64,000 nt of DNA from Mesorhizobium sp. M2D.F.Ca.ET.226.01.1.1 (GTDB taxonomy: Bacteria; Pseudomonadota; Alphaproteobacteria; Rhizobiales; Rhizobiaceae). The notes under the pieces are model-generated. The model ran no database searches and was not told where the DNA came from. It saw only the letters and a list, made by a program, of their open reading frames with translations. Of this stretch, positions 1 through 7,830 are shown in pieces. Location of the stretch: NCBI RefSeq assembly GCF_004022705.2, contig NZ_RZOY02000002.1, positions 535,758 to 599,757 on the forward strand, in the 5' to 3' direction. The translations under genes and the position numbers were made by a program. How positions within the stretch are numbered: the stretch's first letter is position 1; every line of letters begins with the position of its first letter.

Positions 1-914
1 GGCAGGCGGCGAAGCCTGATGGTGACGAAGGCGGTGAGGAAGCAGAGCGCCAGGATCAGATAATAGAGGAAGATCTTGTAGTAGGCGCCCGACTGGGCGA
101 TGTGCAGCACCTTGGCGATGTAATTCGGGTCAGACACGTTGAACGACATCAGCCCGAAGAATGAGACTTTCGGAATGCCGGAAATGCCGGCCGAGCCGTT
201 GGTCACTTCGCGCCAGTTGATGATCACAAGCCTTATGATCTCCCCGAACGCCAACGTCACGATCGCCAGATAGTCGCCGCGCAACCTGAGCACCGGGAAA
301 CCGAGCATGACGCCCCAGAAGGCTGCCATGCAGCCGGCGGCCGGCAGCAGGATCCAGAACGACAGGCCGAAATGCGTGCCGAGTAGCGCGTAGGCATAGG
401 CGCCGACGGCATAGAAGGCGACATAGCCGAGATCGAGCAGGCCGGCGAGGCCAACGACGATGTTGAGGCCCCAGGCCAGCATCACATAGATCAGGATCTG
501 GATGCCGAAATTGTCGACCCATTTCAGCGAACCCTGGAAGCCGAAAGCGAGCACCATCGCGATCGGATAAAGCAGCAACACGACGATGCCGATCTTGTTG
601 AAGTTCCGGCGCACGAAACCAGGTTCCGCCACGACTGCGGGCGCCTTGGCCTTTTCGGCCTTCGCCCGCTCCATCGCCGGCTGCGCGTAGCCAACGTAGA
701 CGAAGCGGCCGACGGCGGTGGCGACAACCACCAGGGCAAGCAGCAGCCAGCGCTGCACCAGGATCAGCTCGTTGCTGATGTTCTGGTCGGTTCTTAGACC
801 GATAAACAGAACGAACAGGCCAAGCGCGATGGCGCCGGCATAGAGCCCTTCGCGCAAAGCGCGCTGGATGGGAGGAACGACGTCGTCGCGCTCCGAGGAC
901 ACGGTAGCGGCCAT
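1..914 (-). CDS. livM: Branched-chain amino-acid ABC transporter permease LivM (3' end outside window)
   Basis: This is an inner-membrane permease of a LivFGHMJ-type importer for branched-chain or related amino acids. The reading frame begins with ATG at 914 and stays open to base 1, so the C-terminus is missing. The first ~120 residues carry hydrophobic segments and a cytoplasmic stretch rich in Ala/Lys. The conserved LivM core follows, with the motifs GLNIVVGLAGLLDLGYVAFY and LRLRGDYLAIVTLAFGEIIR. It lies 5 bp downstream of livH on the same strand, so the two are co-transcribed. The ATPase and binding-protein genes would be expected just left of the window. The long N-terminal extension before the core is usual for proteobacterial LivM. 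Confidence 0.93.
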   Translation of the reverse strand, partial: MAATVSSERDDVVPPIQRALREGLYAGAIALGLFVLFIGLRTDQNISNELILVQRWLLLALVVVATAVGRFVYVGYAQPAMERAKAEKAKAPAVVAEPGFVRRNFNKIGIVVLLLYPIAMVLAFGFQGSLKWVDNFGIQILIYVMLAWGLNIVVGLAGLLDLGYVAFYAVGAYAYALLGTHFGLSFWILLPAAGCMAAFWGVMLGFPVLRLRGDYLAIVTLAFGEIIRLVIINWREVTNGSAGISGIPKVSFFGLMSFNVSDPNYIAKVLHIAQSGAYYKIFLYYLILALCFLTAFVTIRLRRL

Positions 915-919
915 GAGGA

Positions 920-1822
920 TCAGACCTTTTCGACTTCAGGCCGGCCCAGTATGCCGGAGGGCAGGAAGATGAGCACGATCGCCAGGATCGAGAAGGCGGC
1001 GACGTCCTTGTAGTCGATCGAGAAATAGGCCGACCACATGCTCTCGATGAAGCCGATCAAGAGTCCGCCGAGCACGGCGCCCGGCAGCGAGCCGATGCCG
1101 CCGAGCACGGCCGCCGTAAAGGCTTTCACGCCTGGCACGAAGCCGTCCGAGAACACCACGACGCCGTAATACATCAGGAACAGCGTGCCGGCGACGGCGG
1201 CAAGGGCCGCGCCCATGATGAAGGTGATGGAGATGGTGCGGTCGACATCGATGCCGAGCAGCGCCGCCATCTTGCGATCCTGTTCGCAGGCGCGCTGCGC
1301 CCGGCCGAGCGCCGTTCTGTTGACGAGGTACCAGAAGATCGCCAGCAGCACCGCCGTCACCAGCACGATGATGATCTGCTTCAGCGAGATGCTGATGCCG
1401 TCAATCGTATAGACCTGGCTGACCAGCGGCGGGATCGGCTTGTTGCGCGGACCCTGGGTGACCTGCACGAAGTTGGACAGCGCGATCGACATGCCGATGG
1501 CGGTGATCAGCGGCGCCAAACGGAACGAGCCGCGCAGCGGCCGGTAGGCCACCTTTTCGATCGTCCAGTTGTAGAGGCTGGTCAGGAGCATCGCCACGAT
1601 CATCATGATCAGAAGCGCCACCACGATCGGCACCGAATAAAACAGCGCGCCGAGGATCAGGAAGACGATGAGGGCGGTGAAGGCGCCGACCATGAAAATG
1701 TCGCCATGGGCGAAATTGATCATGCCGATGATGCCGTAGACCATCGTATAGCCGATCGCGATCAGGCCATAGATCGATCCCAGCGTCAGCCCGTTGATAA
1801 GCTGCTGGACGAAGTACTGCAT
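920..1822 (-). CDS. livH: Branched-chain amino-acid ABC transporter permease LivH
   Basis: This is the second membrane subunit of the same importer, 300 residues and full length for LivH. The N-terminal signature QQLINGLTLGSIYGLIAIGY and the segment INFAHGDIFMVGAF are typical of the family. About eight hydrophobic segments follow, with the conserved ALLGIDVDRTI and AAVLGGIGSLPGAVLGG loops. Start is ATG at 1822, about 20 bases after a purine-rich stretch (CAGGGGAGCC on the coding strand). It is the first gene of the livHM pair. No substrate can be fixed from the sequence. The nearby hydroxyproline-catabolism genes make an imino-acid substrate conceivable, but that is inference. Confidence 0.95.
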   Translation of the reverse strand: MQYFVQQLINGLTLGSIYGLIAIGYTMVYGIIGMINFAHGDIFMVGAFTALIVFLILGALFYSVPIVVALLIMMIVAMLLTSLYNWTIEKVAYRPLRGSFRLAPLITAIGMSIALSNFVQVTQGPRNKPIPPLVSQVYTIDGISISLKQIIIVLVTAVLLAIFWYLVNRTALGRAQRACEQDRKMAALLGIDVDRTISITFIMGAALAAVAGTLFLMYYGVVVFSDGFVPGVKAFTAAVLGGIGSLPGAVLGGLLIGFIESMWSAYFSIDYKDVAAFSILAIVLIFLPSGILGRPEVEKV

Positions 1823-2239
1823 ATTTAAGCGGCTCCCCTGGAATGTCGCCTTTCAGGGCGCATTCCTTTTCGTATTTCCCCTAGTCGTAAAGTTTCGAGC
1901 CCGGATTGCAACGTGATTTTTCAATCGCTCCGCGTGGTTTGGAAGCACGCTGTCCGATTGCCCGTTTTTTTCGCATCCGACCCCTGGACTATCGCGGACC
2001 CTATCATTGGCACAACGCAATGTCTTTGACGATTCAATCCTATGATGAGCCCTATTTCGAAGAAATCGGCGTCAAAATAAGTTGATGGGACGAATCCTTG
2101 CGCAATCCGAGGCGCCCGGTTTTGGGCCCCCGCGCCTTCCGTTGGGTCAGGATTCCGTCATGTGTGTCGGCCATGTGACGGCGAGGCACCTTGCGCGCGG
2201 GGCAACCTCGCCGAAATGGAAAAGCCTCGAGAAGAAGCC
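1823..2239. other. 417-bp intergenic region upstream of livH
   Basis: No reading frame here looks protein-like on either strand. It separates the 3' end of the EctC-like gene from livH, both on the minus strand, so it should hold the livHM promoter. An imperfect inverted repeat, GGCGAGG (2180-2186) with CCTCGCC (2206-2212), lies just downstream of the EctC-like stop. It could act as a weak terminator, but there is no T-run behind it. The segment around 1900-2080 is more AT-rich than its surroundings. Confidence 0.5.
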
Positions 2240-2626
2240 TCAGTAAGCAGAGCCTCCGTCCGCATTGAGGCTGTGCTTCTCGGTGCCGTTGAGCGGCGGA
2301 TTGAACACGCTCATCAGCACCATGTCGCCAGCGCTGTCGGCGCGCAGGAAATGATCGTCATGGGCGTCGAGCACATAGATCGTTCCCGGCCCCACGCGGT
2401 GGACGGTGCCGGCCATGTCCTCGACCTCGCCGCTGCCGGAAATGCAGTAGCAGGCCTCCAGGTGCCGCCGGTATTGCAGGCGCGATTCGCTGCCGGCGCG
2501 CACCACTGTGTGGCACACCGTGAAGCCCATGCCGTCTTGGCTCGTCAGCAGCCGATGACTGGTGCCGTTGCCCCAGTCGACAAAAAAGTCAGTTTTTTCT
2601 ACATCAGCCAATTGCCGGGTAAACAT
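2240..2626 (-). CDS. ectC: Orphan L-ectoine synthase family protein (EctC-like cupin)
   Basis: A 128-residue cupin closely resembling L-ectoine synthase, which cyclises N-gamma-acetyl-diaminobutyrate to ectoine. Family landmarks are all visible: [58 protein letters not shown] and a C-terminal [13 protein letters not shown] chose ATG at 2626 because AAAGG lies 6 bases upstream and EctC proteins begin right there. The longer frame would need TTG at 2656. No ectA, ectB or ectD is nearby, so it is a solitary ectC. Its substrate may be scavenged or the enzyme may act on another acyl-diamine. It sits divergent from a LysR gene and next to hydroxyproline genes. Confidence 0.87.
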   Translation of the reverse strand: MFTRQLADVEKTDFFVDWGNGTSHRLLTSQDGMGFTVCHTVVRAGSESRLQYRRHLEACYCISGSGEVEDMAGTVHRVGPGTIYVLDAHDDHFLRADSAGDMVLMSVFNPPLNGTEKHSLNADGGSAY

Positions 2627-2801
2627 GGGAGCCTTTCCATAAGACAGGTTTGCCAAGCGTCAGTGCTTCGAGATCGACGGCCGAGGTGGACTTTTCCGTC
2701 ACTGACGGGTTAGATTTCACGCCGCACCCCAGATCAATGACGCAGGTCGAACCATGCTTCAAATGATGGATTTTGGCTTGATCTGTTAGAGAATTTTACA
2801 G

Positions 2802-3680
2802 ATGGACTATCTGCCGCTGAACGCGATCCGGGCCTTCGAGGCGACTGCCCGCCACTTGAGCTTCTCCGCGGCCGGTGAAGAGCTGCACGTCACCCATCCC
2901 GCCATCAGCCACCAGATTAGAAGGCTGGAGGAGTGGCTTGGCGTGGCGCTGTTTCATCGCGACGCCCGCAAGGTCCGCCTGACCGAAGCCGGATTGGCGC
3001 TGCAGGCATCCGCCGGCGCCGCGCTGGCGGAGCTCGACGCCGCCTGCCGGCGCATCCGCAGGAGCGCCGGCCTGCAGTCGCTTTCGGTCGGCTGCATTCC
3101 CTCCATCGCCAGCCGCTGGCTGGTGCCCCGCCTGTCGGACTTTACGGCTCGCCATCCGGAGATCGCGATCCGGGTCGCCTATGCGAAGGCCGATGACCGG
3201 CTCGAGGACGACGACAACGATGTCTTGATCACGCTGGGCGCGGATCCATCCCCGAAGGCTGCCAGCCTGAAGCTGTTTTCCCGCATAAGCCGGCCGGCCT
3301 GCAGTCCGCACTACCTGGCGCGCAAGGGCCGACTGGATACGCCGGCGCGGATCGCGGCGGCGGACCTGCTGCATGACGAGACGCGCCAGGGTTGGCAGGA
3401 ATGGTTCGCGAAAGCCGGGACCGGAAGGACCGACATTGGCCACGGGCCGGTCTTTGCCGACTTCAACATCCTGGCGACCGCCGTCATCGCCGGCCACGGC
3501 GTCGCCCTTTGTCCGATCGAGGTCTTTCGCGAGGAACTGAGGCGCGGCGACCTTGTCGTCGTCTCCGATATTTCGACCGACGACGACAAGGGCTATTTTT
3601 TGACGATGTCGGCTCAGCCTTCGGCGGCCGAGATCAAATTCGCCGACTGGTTCTGCGATCAGGTGTCGGCCGACATCTGA
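2802..3680 (+). CDS. LysR family transcriptional regulator (GcvA-like)
   Basis: A 292-residue LysR-type activator. The N-terminal winged helix-turn-helix (residues 1-60) contains LSFSAAGEELHVTHPAISHQ and LEEWLGVALFHR, the pattern of the GcvA/AmpR branch. The periplasmic-binding-protein-like effector domain follows, with SRWLVPRLSDFTARHPEI. It is divergent from the EctC-like gene, 175 bp apart, and convergent with the hydroxyproline epimerase gene. Either could be its target. The intergenic space 2627-2801 would carry the shared operator, and no exact T-N11-A palindrome stood out on reading. Confidence 0.9.
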   Translation: MDYLPLNAIRAFEATARHLSFSAAGEELHVTHPAISHQIRRLEEWLGVALFHRDARKVRLTEAGLALQASAGAALAELDAACRRIRRSAGLQSLSVGCIPSIASRWLVPRLSDFTARHPEIAIRVAYAKADDRLEDDDNDVLITLGADPSPKAASLKLFSRISRPACSPHYLARKGRLDTPARIAAADLLHDETRQGWQEWFAKAGTGRTDIGHGPVFADFNILATAVIAGHGVALCPIEVFREELRRGDLVVVSDISTDDDKGYFLTMSAQPSAAEIKFADWFCDQVSADI

Positions 3681-3700
3681 AGGCATGCCGCCTCATCGTC

Positions 3701-4702
3701 TCAGGTGACAATGAAGCCGTGCGCGAACGGATCGCGGTCGTCGATGAAGATGGTGTTCAACCCCGTCATGCGCGCCCAGCCGCCGATCGAGGGAATGATC
3801 GCCGGCTTGCCCGCGACGCTGACCTCTTTCTCGACCCTGCCTTTGAACAGCGAGCCGATGATCGATTCATGAACGAAGCTGTCGCCGGGCTTGAGCTTGC
3901 CCTTGGCATGCAGCTGCGCCATCCGCGCCGAGGTGCCGGTGCCGCAGGGTGAGCGGTCGATCGCCTTGTCGCCATAGAACACGGCGTTGCGCGCATCGGC
4001 CTCGGCGTTCCTCGGCTTGCCCGTCCACAGCATGTGCGACAGCCGGTTGATGCCAGGATTCTCCGGATGCACGAAGGAATATTTTTCGTTGAGGCGCTGC
4101 CGCACCACCAGGCTCCAGGCGATGAGGTCGCCGGCCGAATAGTCTGCCATGTCGCGGTAATTCTTCTGCGGCTCGACGATGGCGTAGAAATTGCCGCCAT
4201 AGGCGACGTCGACGCTGATCTCGCCGAGCACCGGGCATTCGACGGTCAGGCCTTCGGCGTAGAGGAAGGACGGCACGTTGGTGATACGCACCTCCTCGAC
4301 ATATTCGCCAACCTGCTTGTATTCGGCGATGACCAGGCCGGCTGGCGTATCGAGCCTGAGCACGCCTTGCGTCTTCGGCTTCACCAGCCCGTGCTCGATG
4401 GCCATCGTCACCGTGCCGATCGTGCCATGGCCGCACATCGGCAGGCAGCCTGACGTCTCGATGAACAGGATGGCGATATCGCAGTCCTCGCGCGTCGGCG
4501 GATAGAGGATCGAGCCCGACATCACATCATGGCCGCGCGGCTCGAACATCAGCCCGGTGCGGATCCAGTCATACTCGGCAAGGAAGTGCGCCCGCCGCTC
4601 CATCATCGTCGAGCCCTGGAGCAACGGTCCGCCGCCGGCGACGAGACGCACCGGATTGCCGCAGGTGTGGCCGTCAATGCAGAAGAAGGATTTTTTGGCC
4701 AT
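3701..4702 (-). CDS. 4-hydroxyproline 2-epimerase (proline racemase family)
   Basis: This enzyme interconverts trans-4-hydroxy-L-proline and cis-4-hydroxy-D-proline, the first step of bacterial hydroxyproline breakdown. The 333-residue protein has the racemase-fold halves with two catalytic cysteines: Cys90 in LPMCGHGT and Cys253 in RSPCGTGTSA. Both being Cys argues for epimerase or racemase activity rather than the related trans-3-hydroxyproline dehydratases, where one is replaced. The N-terminus has the family signature FFCIDGHTCGNPVRLV. It is the last gene of a minus-strand cluster after the FAD dehydrogenase gene and the DapA-family gene. A repeat element lies in the 76-bp gap before it. 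Proline racemase is the alternative, but the neighbours favour hydroxyproline. Confidence 0.9.
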   Translation of the reverse strand: MAKKSFFCIDGHTCGNPVRLVAGGGPLLQGSTMMERRAHFLAEYDWIRTGLMFEPRGHDVMSGSILYPPTREDCDIAILFIETSGCLPMCGHGTIGTVTMAIEHGLVKPKTQGVLRLDTPAGLVIAEYKQVGEYVEEVRITNVPSFLYAEGLTVECPVLGEISVDVAYGGNFYAIVEPQKNYRDMADYSAGDLIAWSLVVRQRLNEKYSFVHPENPGINRLSHMLWTGKPRNAEADARNAVFYGDKAIDRSPCGTGTSARMAQLHAKGKLKPGDSFVHESIIGSLFKGRVEKEVSVAGKPAIIPSIGGWARMTGLNTIFIDDRDPFAHGFIVT

Positions 4703-4711
4703 GATGCTTCC

Positions 4712-4776
4712 TAGAGCAATTTCAGGAAAAGTGTGAAGCGGTTTTCTGTCCGGAATTGCGTCAAAACAAAGAGACT
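4712..4776. repeat. Dispersed rhizobial palindromic repeat, copy 1
   Basis: The element begins TAGAGCAATTTCAGGAAAAG and ends in GGAATTGCG plus an AAAACAAAGAGA tail. A related copy lies at 30155-30251. The core is an imperfect inverted repeat in which GCAATT..GGAAAA pairs with TTTTC..GGAATTGC. It fills most of the gap between the hydroxyproline epimerase gene and the upstream FAD dehydrogenase gene. It may form an RNA hairpin in the mRNA. Confidence 0.75.
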
Positions 4777-4778
4777 GC

Positions 4779-6086
4779 TCAGAACCGTTGCGGACGGAAA
4801 GGGGTGAGGTCGAGCGGCGGAGTCTGCCCGAGAACGAGATCGCGGATCAAGCGACCGGTCGCCGCCGACTGGGTCAGGCCGAGATGGCCGTGGCCGAAAG
4901 CATAATAGACGTTCGGCGCGCGCGCCGCGCCGATCACCGGCAGAGAATCCGGCAGTGACGGGCGATAGCCCATCCACTCGCGGCCGCCGGATGGGTCGAG
5001 TCCGGGCAGGAAACGTTTTGCTTTCTCCAGCATCGCTTTGGAACGGGCGAAATTTGGCGGCCGCTCGATGCCGCCGAGCTCGACGGCGCCGCCGACGCGC
5101 AGGCCCGTTTCCAGCGGTGTGATGACGAAGCCGTGCCCGGAAAAGATCAGTTGCCGCTTCACGTCGAAGGCCGACCCCGGCAGCGTCGTGTTGTAGCCGC
5201 GCTCGGTTTCGAGCGGGATGCGGTCGCCGAGATTCCTTGCCAGCAGATGCGACCATGCCCCGGCGGCGATCAGGAGCTTCTTCGATGTCCGCCTGCTACC
5301 GTCGGCCAGAAAGATCGTGGCTCCGGTTGCGCTGGCTTCTATGCGCTCGACCCGCGCATGCTCGAAACGGGCGCCGCGTTTTTCCGCATAGGCCCAGACC
5401 GCCTTGCCGAGCAGCTTGGGATCAGCGACCGTCTTCCAGCCCGGCACGAAGGTGCCTTTGACGAAGCGCGGCGCCAGGCCCGGCTGCAGCGCCGCCATCT
5501 CCTCGCCCTCGACATGGCGGAAACCGATGCCGAAGCGCTGACGCTCGGCCCAGCCTGGCAGCGAGGCGCGGAACTCCGCCTCGCTCTCGTAGAATTCCAG
5601 CGAACCATCCTCGCGCAGCATCGGCCGCGTGCCGGAGCGGTCGAGCAGGCCCATCCATTCGACCTCGGCCAGCTTCATCATACCGGCCTGCGTTGCCAGG
5701 CTTGTCTCATAGTGCTTCGCCGCGCCCGCCCGCCAGAAGCGGATCAGCCAGGGCAGGAGTTTCGGCAGATAGGCCGGCGGAATGGCCAACGGCCCGAGCG
5801 GATCGGCAAGCCATTTCGGCAATTGCCGGATCATCCCCTTATGCGCCAGCGGCAGCACGTCGGAGAAGGCGAAGGCGGCGGCGTTGCCGGAGCTCGTCTC
5901 CTCGCAGATGCCGGTGCGGTCGAAAACGGTGACGCCGCGCCCTGCTTCCGAAAGCAGGGCCGCGGCGCAGATGCCGATGATGCCGCCACCGATGATGGCG
6001 ATGTCTTCCCCTTCTCCCCGTTCACGGGGAGAAGGTGCCCGAAGGGCGGCTGAGGGGCGGCGCCCCTCCTCTGAACTTTCCTGCAC
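4779..6086 (-). CDS. FAD-dependent D-amino-acid (probable D-hydroxyproline) dehydrogenase
   Basis: A DAO-family flavoprotein of 435 residues. A Rossmann FAD-binding motif (IAIIGGGIIGICAAALLSEAG) starts near residue 29, and the C-terminus has the conserved YAFGHGHLGLTQSAATGRL. In this context it should oxidise cis-4-hydroxy-D-proline to pyrroline-4-hydroxy-2-carboxylate, between the epimerase and the DapA-family deaminase. Start is GTG at 6086, 14 bases after the stop of the DapA-family gene. There is no other ATG/GTG/TTG in frame before the FAD motif. Residues ~2-27 are encoded by a palindromic repeat element (6010-6066), an unusual N-terminal extension. General D-amino-acid oxidation is the alternative role. 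Confidence 0.85.
   Translation of the reverse strand: MQESSEEGRRPSAALRAPSPRERGEGEDIAIIGGGIIGICAAALLSEAGRGVTVFDRTGICEETSSGNAAAFAFSDVLPLAHKGMIRQLPKWLADPLGPLAIPPAYLPKLLPWLIRFWRAGAAKHYETSLATQAGMMKLAEVEWMGLLDRSGTRPMLREDGSLEFYESEAEFRASLPGWAERQRFGIGFRHVEGEEMAALQPGLAPRFVKGTFVPGWKTVADPKLLGKAVWAYAEKRGARFEHARVERIEASATGATIFLADGSRRTSKKLLIAAGAWSHLLARNLGDRIPLETERGYNTTLPGSAFDVKRQLIFSGHGFVITPLETGLRVGGAVELGGIERPPNFARSKAMLEKAKRFLPGLDPSGGREWMGYRPSLPDSLPVIGAARAPNVYYAFGHGHLGLTQSAATGRLIRDLVLGQTPPLDLTPFRPQRF
6010..6066. repeat. GC-rich palindromic repeat lying inside a coding sequence
   Basis: The core CTTCTCCCCG-TTCA-CGGGGAGAAG is a perfect 10-bp stem with a 4-base loop, followed by GGTGCCCGAAGGGCGGCTGA and a short second stem (GGGGCGGCGCCCC). 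It is the same type of repeat as those at 26416-26573 and 31213-31371, which are intergenic. Here it supplies the start region of the D-amino-acid dehydrogenase gene. Confidence 0.8.
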
Positions 6087-6100
6087 GCGAATGCTGTCCC

Positions 6101-7024
6101 TTACTCGGCCGCCACCAGTCTGTCCGACGTCTGGAACGACGGCAGCTTCGGCCGCACCGCCAGCGCGTCCCGGATGATCTTTTCCACGGCCTTGCGGCGT
6201 TCGCTCGACAGCGGCTGGCGCGGCATGCGCACGCGGTCATTGGTACCAATCGCCAACACTTCGGCAAGCTTGATGTTTTGGACCAGATAGGTCGAGACAT
6301 CGAGGTCGAGCAACGGCCGGAACCAGCGGTAGATCGACAGGGCCTCCTCGCGGCGGCCCTCTCTCATCAGCTGGTAGATGGCGACGGTCTCACGCGGAAA
6401 GGCGGTGACCAGGCCGGCGACCCAGCCGATGGCGCCGACCGACAGCGCCTCGAAGGCGAGGTTGTCCACGCCGGTGAAGAGATCGTAGCGGTCGCCGAAC
6501 CGGTTGATGATCTCGGTCGAGCGGCGGATGTCGTCGGACGATTCCTTGATGGCGACGAAGCGCTTGTCCGACGCCAGCTCCTCCATCAGCTCGACGGTGA
6601 CGTCGACGCGGTAGGCGAGCCGGTTGGAATAGATCATCACCGGCAGATCGCCGGCTTCCGCGACGGCGCGCAGGGCGGCGACCGTCTCTCGCGGGTCGGT
6701 GTGGTAGATCGGGCTCGGCACCACCATCAGACCGTCAGCGCCTTCCTTGGCGGCGCGCTTGGCGATGCTTGCCGCCTCGCGGGTGCCGGGCTCGTTGACG
6801 GTCAAAAGTACCGGCTTCTTGCCGGCGACCTTCTGCGCCGTCTTCAGCACCTCGATCTTCTCGTCAGGCGAAAGCATGGGGCCTTCGCCCAGCGAACCGC
6901 AGACGATGATGCCGTCGCAGCCGGCCTCCATCTGCAGCCCGTAGCAGCGCTCCATCTCGGCATGGTCGAGTCGGTCGTCGGCGGTGAATTTGGTCGTGAC
7001 GGCTGGGAAAACTCCGGTCCACAT
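6101..7024 (-). CDS. DapA/NanA family lyase, probable pyrroline-4-hydroxy-2-carboxylate deaminase
   Basis: A 307-residue (beta/alpha)8 barrel of the dihydrodipicolinate synthase family. It has the Schiff-base lysine at Lys160 (RFVAIKESS), Tyr132 in MIYSNR, and the substrate loop VCGSLGEGP in place of the DHDPS GTTGE. Members with this loop and this genetic setting convert pyrroline-4-hydroxy-2-carboxylate to 2-oxoglutarate semialdehyde in hydroxyproline catabolism. ATG at 7024 is preceded by GGAGAG. It is the first gene of the catabolic cluster and divergent from a GntR regulator with palindromic sites between them. The final dehydrogenase (2-oxoglutarate semialdehyde to 2-oxoglutarate) is not seen in the window. 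Confidence 0.85.
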   Translation of the reverse strand: MWTGVFPAVTTKFTADDRLDHAEMERCYGLQMEAGCDGIIVCGSLGEGPMLSPDEKIEVLKTAQKVAGKKPVLLTVNEPGTREAASIAKRAAKEGADGLMVVPSPIYHTDPRETVAALRAVAEAGDLPVMIYSNRLAYRVDVTVELMEELASDKRFVAIKESSDDIRRSTEIINRFGDRYDLFTGVDNLAFEALSVGAIGWVAGLVTAFPRETVAIYQLMREGRREEALSIYRWFRPLLDLDVSTYLVQNIKLAEVLAIGTNDRVRMPRQPLSSERRKAVEKIIRDALAVRPKLPSFQTSDRLVAAE

Positions 7025-7038
7025 GGCAAACTCTCCTC

Positions 7039-7048
7039 TGATATATCA
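7039..7048. promoter_or_regulatory. Palindromic operator candidate in front of the catabolic cluster
   Basis: TGATATATCA is a perfect 10-bp palindrome 15 bases upstream of the DapA-family gene start. Its half-site recurs at 7094-7114. A second partial match (CGTATATCTA) follows at once. GntR/FadR regulators bind such AT-rich palindromes, so the divergent GntR gene is the likely binder. Confidence 0.6.
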
Positions 7049-7093
7049 GTCGTATATCTATTAAGAGTTGGCCTGTCAACGCTGAATCCGCTA

Positions 7094-7114
7094 TGATATA
7101 TGAAAAATATATCA
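7094..7114. promoter_or_regulatory. Inverted-repeat operator candidate at the GntR gene start
   Basis: TGATATAT (7094-7101) and ATATATCA (7107-7114) form a perfect 8-bp inverted repeat around GAAAA. The right half runs directly into AGGAG, the ribosome-binding site of the preferred TTG start at 7126. Binding here would give autoregulation. It also argues that the ATG at 7093, which lies inside the site, is not the real start. Confidence 0.6.
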
Positions 7115-7125
7115 GGAGCCTGTCA

Positions 7126-7797
7126 TTGATCTCCCCACTAATATCCGCCGAAACGAACGCGGCCTTCGAGCCTGCGGCGACCAAGGCCTATCGCGCGTTG
7201 GAACACATGATCGTCACGCTCGAGCTGGCGCCGTCGAGCTTCGTCACCGAAGGCGCGCTGATCGATCGGCTGGGTCTCGGCCGCACCCCGGTGCGCGAAG
7301 CGATCCAGCGGCTGGCCTGGGAAGGACTTCTCGACATAAGACCCCGCGCCGGCATCGCGGTCGCGCCGCTTCACGCCGGCGACTGGCTGCGGGTGCTGGA
7401 TGCGCGGCGCGGCATCGAGGTGGTGCTCGCCCGCTCGGCCGCCCGCTTCGTCACCCGCGAGGCAGCCGACTTGTTCCACGAGGCGGCCTTGGCGATGCAG
7501 AAGGCGGTGATTTCCGGCAACGTGCTGGCCTTCATCCAGGCCGACAAGGCGCTCGACGAGGCGCTGGCCATCGCCGCCGACAACCCCTTCGCGGCGCGTG
7601 TCGCCGCCCCCTTGCAGACCCACAGCCGCCGCTTCTGGTATCGCTACAAGGCCGACACCGGCCTCGCCGAATCGGCCGAGCACCACGTCGCGCTGATCCG
7701 TTCCATCCTCGACGGCGACGAGGAAGCGGCCGCCAAGGATGCCAAGAAATTGATGGCGCTGCTGCGCGGCCACGCCGAGGTGGCCGCGACGCGGTGA
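7126..7797 (+). CDS. GntR/FadR family transcriptional regulator of the hydroxyproline cluster
   Basis: The protein has an N-terminal winged helix (LIDRLGLGRTPVREAIQRL) and an all-helical FCD-type ligand domain, 223 residues from the preferred start. TTG at 7126 has AGGAG 7 bases upstream. ATG at 7093 would add 11 residues but has no ribosome-binding site and overlaps an operator-like palindrome. The gene is divergent from the DapA-family gene. With matching TGATATA half-sites on both sides, it probably represses the cluster until hydroxyproline or an intermediate binds, as HypR-type regulators do. The ligand is inferred from context only. Confidence 0.87.
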   Translation: MISPLISAETNAAFEPAATKAYRALEHMIVTLELAPSSFVTEGALIDRLGLGRTPVREAIQRLAWEGLLDIRPRAGIAVAPLHAGDWLRVLDARRGIEVVLARSAARFVTREAADLFHEAALAMQKAVISGNVLAFIQADKALDEALAIAADNPFAARVAAPLQTHSRRFWYRYKADTGLAESAEHHVALIRSILDGDEEAAAKDAKKLMALLRGHAEVAATR

Positions 7798-7830
7798 GCG
7801 GAGCGGCCGTTCAACGCTGGAGCGGCTTGC

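Noticed and set aside
2162..2713. 183-codon plus-strand frame over the EctC-like gene
   Set aside because: It is the antisense shadow of a gene with clear EctC motifs, and its own product has no family features.
2796..3686. 296-codon minus-strand frame over the LysR gene
   Set aside because: Arg/Gly-rich shadow of high-GC coding DNA; the LysR frame has full domain structure.
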